Below are positions 51,121-58,192 of a stretch of DNA of 64,000 nt, piece by piece; position 1 is the first letter of the stretch, and each line of letters begins with the position of its first letter. The position numbers and the translations under genes were made by a program. A model generated the notes under the pieces. That model had not been told where the DNA came from and searched no databases. It saw only the letters and a program-made list of their open reading frames with translations. The DNA lies in contig DATAFF010000155.1 in NCBI GenBank assembly GCA_036257595.1, positions 27,000-90,999 of the forward strand, in the 5' to 3' direction. This stretch comes from DATAFF01 sp036257595. GTDB lineage: Bacteria > Pseudomonadota > Alphaproteobacteria > Rhizobiales > Aestuariivirgaceae.

Positions 51121-52661
51121 GCAATGTCGAGCCGAGCACGGTTCTGTTCGAAGGCGCCGATTGGAATTTCGAGACCATCCGGCGGGTCCATGACGCCATC
51201 GAGGGTGTGGCGGTCGGCGAGTTCGGCCTCAACGTCTATCCCAACCAGATCGAGATCATCACCGCCGAGCAGATGCTCGACGCCTATTCGTCGATCGGCA
51301 TGCCGCTCTTCTATAAGCACTGGTCATTCGGCAAGCATTTCGCCCAACAGGAATCTTATTATCGCAAGGGCCTGATGGGGCTTGCCTATGAGATCGTGAT
51401 CAATTCCAGCCCGTGCATCAGCTACATCATGGAAGAGAACTCGGCGACGATGCAGGCGCTGGTCATCGCCCATGCCGCGTTCGGTCACAACCACTTCTTC
51501 AAGAACAACTACCTGTTCAAGCAGTGGACGGATGCCGAGGGGATTCTCGCCTATCTCGAATTCGCCAAGGGTTATGTGGCGCGTTGCGAGGAGCGCTACG
51601 GCCAGGCGGCGGTCGAGCGGCTGCTCGATGCCGCCCATGCGTTGATGTCCCATGGCGTGCATCGCCATCCGCGCAAGCGTCGTCCGGACCTCCTGTCAGA
51701 GGAAAGGCGCGAGGCCGAGCGGCGGCGGCACCAGGAGCAGGTCTATAACGACCTCTGGCGCACCGTTCCGGGCTCCGAGCGTCGGGTGAGGGACCGGGTC
51801 AATGACGAGATCCGCCGCGCGCTCCTCGAGCTGCCGCAGGAGAACATCCTCTATTTCCTGGAGAAGGCGGCACCGCGGCTGAAGCCGTGGCAGCGCGAGA
51901 TCCTGCGCATCGTCCGTCACATTGCGCAGTATTTCTACCCGCAGAAGCAGACCAAGGTGATGAACGAGGGGTGCGCAACCTATTGCCACCACCGGATCAT
52001 GACGGCGCTGCATGAGCGCGGCCAGATCACCGACGGCGCCTTTCTCGAGTTCCTGCAGTCGCACACCAATGTGATCCGGCAGCCGGAGTTCGACGATCAG
52101 CATTTCGGCGGCATCAACCCCTATGCGCTCGGCTTCGCCATGATGAGCGACATCGACCGGATCTGCATCGATCCGACCGAGGAGGATCACAGCTGGTTCC
52201 CCGAGATTGCCGGCAATGGCGACACATGGGGCACGCTCAAGCAAGTGTGGGCCAACTACCGCGACGAGAGCTTCGTTTCGCAGTTCCTCAGCCCGCGTCT
52301 CATTCGCGAGTGGCGCATGTTCCATCTGATGGACGACGCCGAGGAGCCGGAGCTCCTGGTCTCGGCAATCCATGACGACCGGGGCTATCGTCGCATCCGG
52401 CGCATGCTGGCGCAGCAATATGACGTGGCGTGGCTCGATCCCGACATCGAGGTTGTCGATGTCGACCTCGAGGGCGATCGCCGCCTGATCATGCACCACA
52501 AGCTGCTGAAGCAGGCCTTTTTGAGGGAAGAGGATGCGCGACGCGTCCTCCAGCATATCGCCGATCTGTGGGGCTACGAGGTGGTCCTTCGCGAGATCGA
52601 CCCGACCAGCGATACGGTGCTCAAGGAGCACACGTCGGAGGCCCGTCCGGTGTTTTTTTAG
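51117..52661 (+). CDS. spoVR: SpoVR family protein
   Basis: A 514-residue protein of the SpoVR/YcgB family: DAYSSIGMPLFYKHWSFGKHF, SYIMEENSATMQALVIAHAAFGHNHFFKNNYLF, KVMNEGCATYCHHRIM, and NPYALGFAMMSDI with the HSWFPEIAGNGD stretch. Translation begins at TTG 51117, four bases into the end of yeaH, with GAGGAG about nine bases upstream; no ATG exists near in this frame. The His-rich motifs suggest a metal site. The stop TAG overlaps a triple 7-bp repeat. The family's function is unknown outside spore cortex formation in Bacillus. Confidence 0.94.
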   Translation: MSNVEPSTVLFEGADWNFETIRRVHDAIEGVAVGEFGLNVYPNQIEIITAEQMLDAYSSIGMPLFYKHWSFGKHFAQQESYYRKGLMGLAYEIVINSSPCISYIMEENSATMQALVIAHAAFGHNHFFKNNYLFKQWTDAEGILAYLEFAKGYVARCEERYGQAAVERLLDAAHALMSHGVHRHPRKRRPDLLSEERREAERRRHQEQVYNDLWRTVPGSERRVRDRVNDEIRRALLELPQENILYFLEKAAPRLKPWQREILRIVRHIAQYFYPQKQTKVMNEGCATYCHHRIMTALHERGQITDGAFLEFLQSHTNVIRQPEFDDQHFGGINPYALGFAMMSDIDRICIDPTEEDHSWFPEIAGNGDTWGTLKQVWANYRDESFVSQFLSPRLIREWRMFHLMDDAEEPELLVSAIHDDRGYRRIRRMLAQQYDVAWLDPDIEVVDVDLEGDRRLIMHHKLLKQAFLREEDARRVLQHIADLWGYEVVLREIDPTSDTVLKEHTSEARPVFF

Positions 52662-52680
52662 GCAATAGGCAATAGGCAAT
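52660..52680. repeat. Triple tandem 7-mer AGGCAAT
   Basis: AGGCAAT is repeated three times without interruption and includes the last bases of the spoVR stop codon. A run of seven Ts precedes it. Such a short repeat may vary in copy number between strains by slippage. Confidence 0.8.
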
Positions 52681-52686
52681 AGAATG

Positions 52687-52817
52687 CCCCTCACCCGGCG
52701 CTTCGCGCCACCCTCTCCCCGCTGCCGCGGGGCGAGGGGAAAACGAGAGCGCCATTCCCTATTTTCCCTTCTCCCCGCGAAGTGGGGAGAAGGTGCCCCG
52801 GAGGGGCGGATGAGGGG
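52687..52817. repeat. Palindromic intergenic element resembling rhizobial RIME
   Basis: About 131 bp bounded by inverted ends CCCCTCA (52687-52693) and TGAGGGG (52811-52817). Inside are several hairpins: GGCGC/GCGCC near 52697, an 11-bp stem with one mismatch at 52711-52738, and a perfect 10-bp stem CCTTCTCCCC (52767-52776) with GGGGAGAAGG (52784-52793). This mosaic of palindromes is typical of repeats scattered between genes in Hyphomicrobiales. It lies between convergent spoVR and ectC and could end both transcripts. Confidence 0.75.
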
Positions 52818-52832
52818 TCTTCCCAATACCAC

Positions 52833-53222
52833 TCACTCCCGATCCGGCGCATAGCTGCCATCGCTGCGTTGGGTTTCGGTGCCGGTCAGCGCCGGCACGA
52901 AGATGCAGACCAGCCTAAGGTCGCCCTTGATGGCGCGGAGAATGTGCTCGTCATGCTTGTCCAGCACATAGAGCGAGCCCGGGCGCAGCGGCCAGGTCCG
53001 GCCGGTGGCGACCTCGACCACTTCACCTTCGCCGGCGAAACAGTAGTTCGCTTCGGTATGGTGCTTGTAATGGAGGCGCTGCTCCGTACCCTCCTTGAGC
53101 ACCGTGTCGTGCAGAGAATAGCCGAGACCATCCGACTTGAGCAGCAGTCGACGGCTCTCCCATCCCGGGCCCTTTACGTGCCGCGGGCCCTCGAGAATCT
53201 CCTCCAAAGTCCTGACGATCAT
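52833..53222 (-). CDS. ectC: L-ectoine synthase, orphan
   Basis: A 129-residue cupin that matches EctC along its whole length: MIVRTLEEILEGPRHVKGPGWESRRLLLKSD as successive family features, YSLHDTVLKEGTEQRLHYKHHTEANYCFAGEGEV, and RPGSLYVLDKHDEHILRAIKGDLRLVCIFVPALTG. Glu57, Tyr85 and His93 fall at the positions of the three iron ligands described for EctC. The enzyme closes the ring of N-gamma-acetyl-diaminobutyrate to ectoine. No ectA, ectB or ectD gene is in the window, so it is an orphan. Start 53222 has AAGGAG upstream; 53288 is an alternative. The gene is divergent from plcP. Confidence 0.9.
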   Translation of the reverse strand: MIVRTLEEILEGPRHVKGPGWESRRLLLKSDGLGYSLHDTVLKEGTEQRLHYKHHTEANYCFAGEGEVVEVATGRTWPLRPGSLYVLDKHDEHILRAIKGDLRLVCIFVPALTGTETQRSDGSYAPDRE

Positions 53223-53278
53223 TGGCAATTTCTCCTTTTCAACGGTTTTCCTGCCTGCCAGACTGCCGTCCCGGGGGT

Positions 53279-53296
53279 TCGTCATCAAGCCTTCAT
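53279..53296 (+). promoter_or_regulatory. Candidate Pho box upstream of plcP-like gene
   Basis: TCGTCATcaagCCTTCAT has the Pho-box layout: two 7-bp TGTCAT/TTCAT-like units with a 4-bp spacer, compared with the CTGTCAT-N4-CTGTCAT pattern bound by PhoB. It lies 65 bases before the plcP start and points towards it. One site of this quality could arise by chance, but a second one precedes btaA. Confidence 0.5.
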
Positions 53297-53361
53297 CAGA
53301 CTCAGGCGATAGGGAGAGTGGCTCGGCGCGCGGGGACGAGAGTCGCCGGTCAAGGGGTGAA

Positions 53362-54183
53362 ATGAACGCTTACTTCACTGAACCCTTTCGTTTTCGCACC
53401 ATCTGGATCTCCGACGTCCATCTCGGGACGCGGCGGGCCCGCACCGAGATGCTGCTCGAATTCCTGCGGGTCACCGAATCGGAGACCCTGTACATTGTCG
53501 GCGACCTTATCGACAGCTGGGCGCTCTCCCGGAGCTGGTATTGGGACCAGACCCATAATGACGTCATCCAGAAGCTGCTGCGCAAGGCCCGCAAGGGCAC
53601 CCGGGTGATCTATATTCCCGGCAATCATGACGAAAACTTTCGCGACTTCATCAATTTGAGATTTGGCCGGGTGGCCGTCGTCAATGACTATGTTCACGTG
53701 ACCGCCGCCGGCGAGCGCTATCTCGTTCTCCATGGCGACAAGTTCGACGGCATCGTCAAATATGCCAAGTGGCTCGCTCTGCTCGGCGACACCGCCTATG
53801 AATGGGCGATGGTGGCGAATCTCCAACTCAACACGGTCAGGCGCTATCTCAAGCTGCCCTACTGGTCGCTGTCCGCCTATCTCAAGCGGCGGGTGAAGAA
53901 GGCCGTGGAGTTCATTTCCCATTTCGAGACGGCGGTGATCCGCGAGGCCCGCAGCCGCGGCGCCACCGGGGTGGTGTGCGGCCATATTCACACGCCTGAC
54001 AATCGCCGGATCGGCGATATTCATTACCTCAATGACGGCGACTGGGTCGAAAGCTGCACCGCCCTTGTCGAGCATTTCGACGGCCGTTTCGAGATCCTGG
54101 AATGGGCCAAGATACGCGCCAATCACCAATGGGCCAGACATGCGGATCCTGATCGCGACCGACGCCTGGTACCCGCAGGTTAA
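53362..54183 (+). CDS. plcP: PlcP-type phospholipase C (metallophosphoesterase)
   Basis: The 273-residue calcineurin-like phosphoesterase has the metal motifs DVHLG (about 18-22), GDLIDSW, GNHDENFRDF, HGDKFDGIV and CGHIHTPDNR. This type is often annotated as UDP-2,3-diacylglucosamine hydrolase, but Sinorhizobium PlcP (SMc00171) is of the same group and degrades phosphatidylcholine to diacylglycerol in phosphate starvation. The overlapping glycosyltransferase gene and the btaAB genes beside it support the PlcP reading. ATG 53362 has AAGGGG upstream. The diacylglycerol made would feed glycolipid and betaine-lipid synthesis. Expression is probably under PhoB. Confidence 0.85.
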   Translation: MNAYFTEPFRFRTIWISDVHLGTRRARTEMLLEFLRVTESETLYIVGDLIDSWALSRSWYWDQTHNDVIQKLLRKARKGTRVIYIPGNHDENFRDFINLRFGRVAVVNDYVHVTAAGERYLVLHGDKFDGIVKYAKWLALLGDTAYEWAMVANLQLNTVRRYLKLPYWSLSAYLKRRVKKAVEFISHFETAVIREARSRGATGVVCGHIHTPDNRRIGDIHYLNDGDWVESCTALVEHFDGRFEILEWAKIRANHQWARHADPDRDRRLVPAG

Positions 54184-55168
54184 CGGCGTCGTCCGGACGC
54201 TCGAGGAAACAGCAAAGGCGCTACGGGCTCTCGATCATCAGCTGCTGCTTCTCACCCCCGAGGGGCACGCGACGATCCCTCTGCCGCTCTATTCGGAGAT
54301 CCGCCTTGCCATCCCGGCGCCCGGCGATATCGGGCGCGCCATCGAGGCCTTCGCTCCGGATGCGATCTATATCGCGACCGAGGGCCTGATCGGTCTTGCG
54401 GCCCGGCGCTGGTGCCTGCGGCGCGGATTGCAATTCGCCACCGGCTTTCACACCCGCTTTCCCGAATTTGCCGCCGCCCGGCTGCCGCTGCCCGGGGTGG
54501 TCACGCTCGGCTATGAGTTCCTCAAATGGTTCCATGGCCCGTCCAGCGCCATATTGGTGCCGACAGCCTTCGTCGCCAAGGATCTGGCGGCGTCCGGCTT
54601 CACCAATCTGAAAGTGTGGACGCGGGGGGTCGATCACACGGTTTTCACGCCGGACGATGCGCTCGACCTCGCACTGCCGCGACCGGTCATGCTCTATGCC
54701 GGCCGGGTGTCGGTCGAGAAAGGCCTCGACGATTTTTTGAAGCTCCCGTGCAACGGCAGCAAGGTGGTGGTAGGCGACGGTCCCGACCGCCACGAGCTCA
54801 GCCAGCGTTATCCGGCGGTGCGGTTCTTCGGCTACCGCTTCGGCCGGGACCTCGCCCGCCACATCGCCGGCTCGGACGTCTTCGTCTTTCCAAGCCGCGT
54901 CGACACTTTCGGGCTGGTCATGCTCGAGGCCATGGCTTGCGGCGTTCCGGTCGCCGCCTATCCGGTGCAGGGCCCGGTCGATGTCGTGGTGGAAGGGGTG
55001 AGCGGCGCGCTCGACCACGATCTGAGCGCCGCCATCGCCCGTGCGCTCGCGGTTCCGAGGGCGAGCTGCCGCGCCTATGCCCTCAACTTCACCTGGGGCC
55101 GGACCGCGGAGATGTTCATCGATTCTCTGGTTCCGGTAGAGCGGCCGCCTAGAGCGCAGGCTGGGTAG
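54140..55168 (+). CDS. Family 4-like glycosyltransferase, probable Agt glycolipid synthase
   Basis: A 342-residue GT-B enzyme of group 1. It starts MRILIATDAWYPQVNGVVRTLEE, has GFHTRFPEFAAARLPLP, VDHTVFTPDDAL and LYAGRVSVEKGLDDFLKLP as donor-domain start, and SDVFVFPSRVDTFGLVMLEAMACGVPVAAYPVQGP with the EX7E-like donor site. In marine and soil alphaproteobacteria the plcP-agt pair makes glycosyl-diacylglycerols that replace phospholipids under phosphate limitation. The gene starts 44 bases before the plcP stop, so the two are tightly coupled. Sugar specificity is not readable. Confidence 0.85.
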   Translation: MRILIATDAWYPQVNGVVRTLEETAKALRALDHQLLLLTPEGHATIPLPLYSEIRLAIPAPGDIGRAIEAFAPDAIYIATEGLIGLAARRWCLRRGLQFATGFHTRFPEFAAARLPLPGVVTLGYEFLKWFHGPSSAILVPTAFVAKDLAASGFTNLKVWTRGVDHTVFTPDDALDLALPRPVMLYAGRVSVEKGLDDFLKLPCNGSKVVVGDGPDRHELSQRYPAVRFFGYRFGRDLARHIAGSDVFVFPSRVDTFGLVMLEAMACGVPVAAYPVQGPVDVVVEGVSGALDHDLSAAIARALAVPRASCRAYALNFTWGRTAEMFIDSLVPVERPPRAQAG

Positions 55169-55185
55169 ACCTAATCACATCACGC

Positions 55186-55857
55186 TCAAGGTCGCGTAAG
55201 CACCGCATACCAGGCGTAGCCGCCATAAAGAGGGGTGAATTCCAAGGATGCTCCGTCGCGGCGTGCCGTATCGGCAAGCACGCGATGAAGCTTGGCGCGC
55301 GGGGTCACGTGGAACTTGGCGAGCCACCACCAGAGGAGCGACCGGAAAGGCGACGGCAAGGCCTCGCATTGACCGAAATCGACGATCATGAGCTTGCCGC
55401 CCGGGGCGACGTGCTTCCAGCCGTGGGTGATGGCGCTCTCCCAGGGCGGGATCATCGACAGCGTGTAGGAGAAATAGACGCGGCTGAACAGCGGGGCGGC
55501 GAACAGGCTCGACGAATCGAAGCTGACCGCATCGGCCTCGGCGATGTCGACCATGTCACTGAGCCGATGGCGGGCGAGCGATGCCCTGGCTGTCTTCAGC
55601 ATCTCCGCCGAAATGTCGAGCCCGCAGAACCGCGCGCGCGGCCAGGCGCGGGCGGCGGCGATCAGATTGCGCCCGGTGCCGCAGCCGATTTCCAATACCC
55701 GGCTGCCATTGGGAGGATTCAGCTCGGCGATGAGTCGGTCGCGCCCGAGAAGGTAATATTTGCGCGAGAAATCATAGATATGCCGCTGGCGGCGATAGAT
55801 GCTGTCCATCAGGCGCCGGTCACCGCCGCCGCCAAGCGCCGAAGCGCGCGTGCTCAT
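55186..55857 (-). CDS. btaB: BtaB, N-methyltransferase of betaine-lipid synthesis
   Basis: The 223-residue class I methyltransferase carries the SAM motif VLEIGCGTGRNLIAAARA, followed by FCGLDISAEMLKTARA. The RQRHIYDFSRKYYLLGRDRLI start and YFSYTLSMIPPWESAI are typical of BtaB, which adds three methyl groups to diacylglyceryl-homoserine to give the phosphorus-free lipid DGTS. The start codon overlaps the btaA stop in ATGA, the usual operon order btaA-btaB. It is convergent with the glycosyltransferase gene, 17 bases apart. Confidence 0.9.
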   Translation of the reverse strand: MSTRASALGGGGDRRLMDSIYRRQRHIYDFSRKYYLLGRDRLIAELNPPNGSRVLEIGCGTGRNLIAAARAWPRARFCGLDISAEMLKTARASLARHRLSDMVDIAEADAVSFDSSSLFAAPLFSRVYFSYTLSMIPPWESAITHGWKHVAPGGKLMIVDFGQCEALPSPFRSLLWWWLAKFHVTPRAKLHRVLADTARRDGASLEFTPLYGGYAWYAVLTRP

Positions 55858-57122
55858 GGCGAACGATCCGCGAGACGATGGAGGTGGAAGCCGCCATAGA
55901 TCGACGAGCGATCCATCGCGGCGAGCTCCTGGGAGCGGGCTTCCTCATAATGCCAGCGCTCGAGCAGGGCTGGTGCCAAGCGGCCAGGAAGAATGGAGCT
56001 CACGCCGGCCGTCCGGTAGATGACGCGGGCGCCCGGCCGGGCGGTGCGGGTGATCTCGCTCCACAACGCATCGAGCTGATCGGTCCGCATCCAGTCCTGG
56101 GCATCGAGCAGCACCACGCGGTCGACGCTTTGCGAAGGCATGGCGGCGAGCGCCTGCGTCATGGAGATGCGCCGAACCTCGACACGCGACGCCGCTTCCC
56201 GAACGCGACCATAAAGCTCCTGCTGCAGGTAGGGCGGCAGCGGACCGCTGCCGCCCGGCGCATAGCCGCGGTTGAAGGCCTGCCAGGCGAAATAGTTGTC
56301 ACGAAGCGGGAAGCCGCAGGCGAGCCGCTCGAGCCTCGCTCTCAGCACTCCGGCAATATCGCCTCCGCCGGTCGCCAGAAGCTCGTGATACTGCGCCGGT
56401 GGGATGCCGAGGCCGAACAGCGAGGCGGGACGGCGGGTCAGCCAGCGCACCAGCCGCTTGTCGAAGAGGGGCGCGATCTTGCTGTCGAAAAAAGCGCGCT
56501 GCTCCCTGACATTGCGCGCCTTGACGAATTCGCCAAGGTCGACGCCATAGAGCTTGGCGAGGCCATGGCCGGCACCGATGAAACGGCCGAGGAGACCGCG
56601 CCGATAGATATTGGCACTGAAGAGCGCGATGCGGCGGCGGCCGGCGGCGCCCCTGCCCTCCCAGAAGGCGCGGGTCTCGGGATCGAGATGCGGCTCGATA
56701 TGCTGCCGGAAGGCGCGGATGTTCGCCGCCTCGTCGGCCTCGCCGAAAAAGCGGTAGAACGCCTCCCAACTCGGCAGGTGGCGGATGCCGGCGAGCTTCA
56801 GCCTGGTGAGCGCCACATGCGAACGATTGAGGTCGACCGCGGTGATGTGCGCGGGTGAGGCCGACAGATAGCTCATCACATTGCAGCCACCCGAGGCGAT
56901 CGTCACCACGTGATGATCGGACGAAATCTCCATCGCGGCGAGGTCGACGGCGGGGTCCTCCCAGATCTGGGGATAGACCAGGCCCGAAAAGGCAAGGGTG
57001 AACAACCGCTCGCTCAGTCCCTCGCGCGATAGCGGGCGGTAGCGATGGACGGCGTCATGGACGAGCCGCTTTGCGACTTGCGGCGCCGGGCGCGAATCGA
57101 GCGTCGGTGAGATCCTGGTCAT
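55854..57122 (-). CDS. btaA: BtaA, S-adenosylmethionine:diacylglycerol 3-amino-3-carboxypropyl transferase
   Basis: BtaA moves the 3-amino-3-carboxypropyl group of SAM to diacylglycerol, the first step to betaine lipids. The protein (422 residues from 57122) is of the DUF3419 family: FSGLVYPQIWEDPAVDLAAMEI, HHVVTIASGGCNVMSYLSASPAHITAVDLN as SAM region, HLPSWEAFYRFFGEAD, and the C-terminal VLLDAQDWM. The start at 57122 is chosen because GAGGAGGGG lies right before it and because the upstream ATG at 57191 would fall in the Pho box. The source of diacylglycerol is likely the PlcP encoded nearby. Confidence 0.92.
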   Translation of the reverse strand: MTRISPTLDSRPAPQVAKRLVHDAVHRYRPLSREGLSERLFTLAFSGLVYPQIWEDPAVDLAAMEISSDHHVVTIASGGCNVMSYLSASPAHITAVDLNRSHVALTRLKLAGIRHLPSWEAFYRFFGEADEAANIRAFRQHIEPHLDPETRAFWEGRGAAGRRRIALFSANIYRRGLLGRFIGAGHGLAKLYGVDLGEFVKARNVREQRAFFDSKIAPLFDKRLVRWLTRRPASLFGLGIPPAQYHELLATGGGDIAGVLRARLERLACGFPLRDNYFAWQAFNRGYAPGGSGPLPPYLQQELYGRVREAASRVEVRRISMTQALAAMPSQSVDRVVLLDAQDWMRTDQLDALWSEITRTARPGARVIYRTAGVSSILPGRLAPALLERWHYEEARSQELAAMDRSSIYGGFHLHRLADRSP

Positions 57123-57173
57123 TTCCCCTCCTCGCCATTCCCCCGCTTCAACAGTCCGCCATAAGACCGCCAC

Positions 57174-57191
57174 ATGACGGCGCCGTGACAC
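57174..57191 (-). promoter_or_regulatory. Candidate Pho box upstream of btaA
   Basis: On the minus strand GTGTCACggcgCCGTCAT shows two TGTCA(C/T)-like 7-mers with a 4-bp spacer, close to the CTGTCAT-N4-CTGTCAT consensus. It lies about 51 bases upstream of the btaA start and points towards btaA. Phosphate control of btaAB is known in Sinorhizobium and Rhodobacter. Confidence 0.55.
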
Positions 57192-57349
57192 CTCTCCGTC
57201 AAGCCGATTTGCCAGTTGTTGACTGTTATTTATCCGTCACGAGCCGCGCCGGCCCGAGTTGCTCGACGGTCACGCCATAGGCAGCGATTCGCTGATGGCC
57301 AGGGTGGTCGCCCGCTGCGGCCGACGAGAAAATCCACTTCACGCATGCT

Positions 57350-58192
57350 CTAGATCGTTCCTCCAAAAAGCGCCCAGCCACGGCTGCGCAGCAGCTCGAG
57401 CGAGCTGTAGTCGGTGACCGCGAGCCCGCCATCGACGATCAGCGTCTGGCCGGTGATGAAGGAGGCGTCGTCGCTCGCCAGGAACGCCACCGCCGCGGCG
57501 ATCTCGGACGGGCTCCCCATGCGGTTGAGCAGCGATGGCGGCAACTTCCAGCTGCCATCGGCGCTGCCGGATGCATGCTGGACCGCGTCCATGTCGATCG
57601 CGATCCAGCCCGGGCTCACGGCGTTGACGCGGATGCCATGCGGCGCCGCTTCTGCCGCCAGCGACCGAGTCAGCGCCTCCACCGCCGCCTTGGCGACGCA
57701 GTAATAGCCCCAATTGCCATGCAGCGTCGCGGTCGAGGAGATGTTGACGATGGCGCCGCCGCCGCCCTTGGCGATGACCGGCATGGCATGCGCCGAGACA
57801 TAGAGCGTGGCGTCGAGATTGGGGCGGCGGAATTTCTCCCAGCGCTCGCCTGGGCCGTCGTCCTTGCTGATCGGTGTGCGGCGGCCGCCGAGCCCGGCAT
57901 TGTTGACGACGATGGTGACCGGGCCGAAGCTTTCGACATCGCGGAGAAGCGTCTCGACCTCAGCTTCCCGGGTGAGGTCGCAGGCGAAGAAGCGGGCCAC
58001 GCCACCCCTTTCCTGCACTTCCACCTCGACGGCGCGCCCCTTGTCGGGGTCGCGTCCGACCAGCGCAACCTTTGCCCCTTCGGCGGCAAAGCGGTGGACG
58101 ATCCCGCGCCCGATGCCGGAATTGCCGCCGGTCACCATCACCACCTTGCCAGCAAAGCGCATCATGGCTCGGCCGTCGCTCATGCCGGCCAA
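57350..58192 (-). CDS. Short-chain dehydrogenase/reductase
   Basis: A 280-residue classical SDR: KVVMVTGGNSGIGRGIVHRFAAEGAKVALVGRD, NNAGLGG, NISSTATLHG with catalytic Ser, and YYCVAKAAVEALTRSLAAEA with the Tyr and Lys, ending in a roughly 20-residue tail after IVDGGLAVTDY. Arg after the second strand suggests NADP. It overlaps the hydantoinase B stop by 13 bases and is the last gene of that operon. Starts at 58192 and 58183 are equally possible. The substrate may relate to the hydantoinase product; this is not shown. Confidence 0.87.
   Translation of the reverse strand: MAGMSDGRAMMRFAGKVVMVTGGNSGIGRGIVHRFAAEGAKVALVGRDPDKGRAVEVEVQERGGVARFFACDLTREAEVETLLRDVESFGPVTIVVNNAGLGGRRTPISKDDGPGERWEKFRRPNLDATLYVSAHAMPVIAKGGGGAIVNISSTATLHGNWGYYCVAKAAVEALTRSLAAEAAPHGIRVNAVSPGWIAIDMDAVQHASGSADGSWKLPPSLLNRMGSPSEIAAAVAFLASDDASFITGQTLIVDGGLAVTDYSSLELLRSRGWALFGGTI

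Noticed and set aside
53362..54183. LpxH-like UDP-2,3-diacylglucosamine hydrolase as the function
   Set aside because: The protein fold allows it, but the overlap with a glycolipid glycosyltransferase gene, the btaAB neighbours and a Pho-box-like site favour a PlcP phospholipase.
57226..57432. Short minus-strand frame between btaA and the SDR gene
   Set aside because: It overlaps the end of the SDR gene, has no good start site or family match, and covers the promoter region of btaA.
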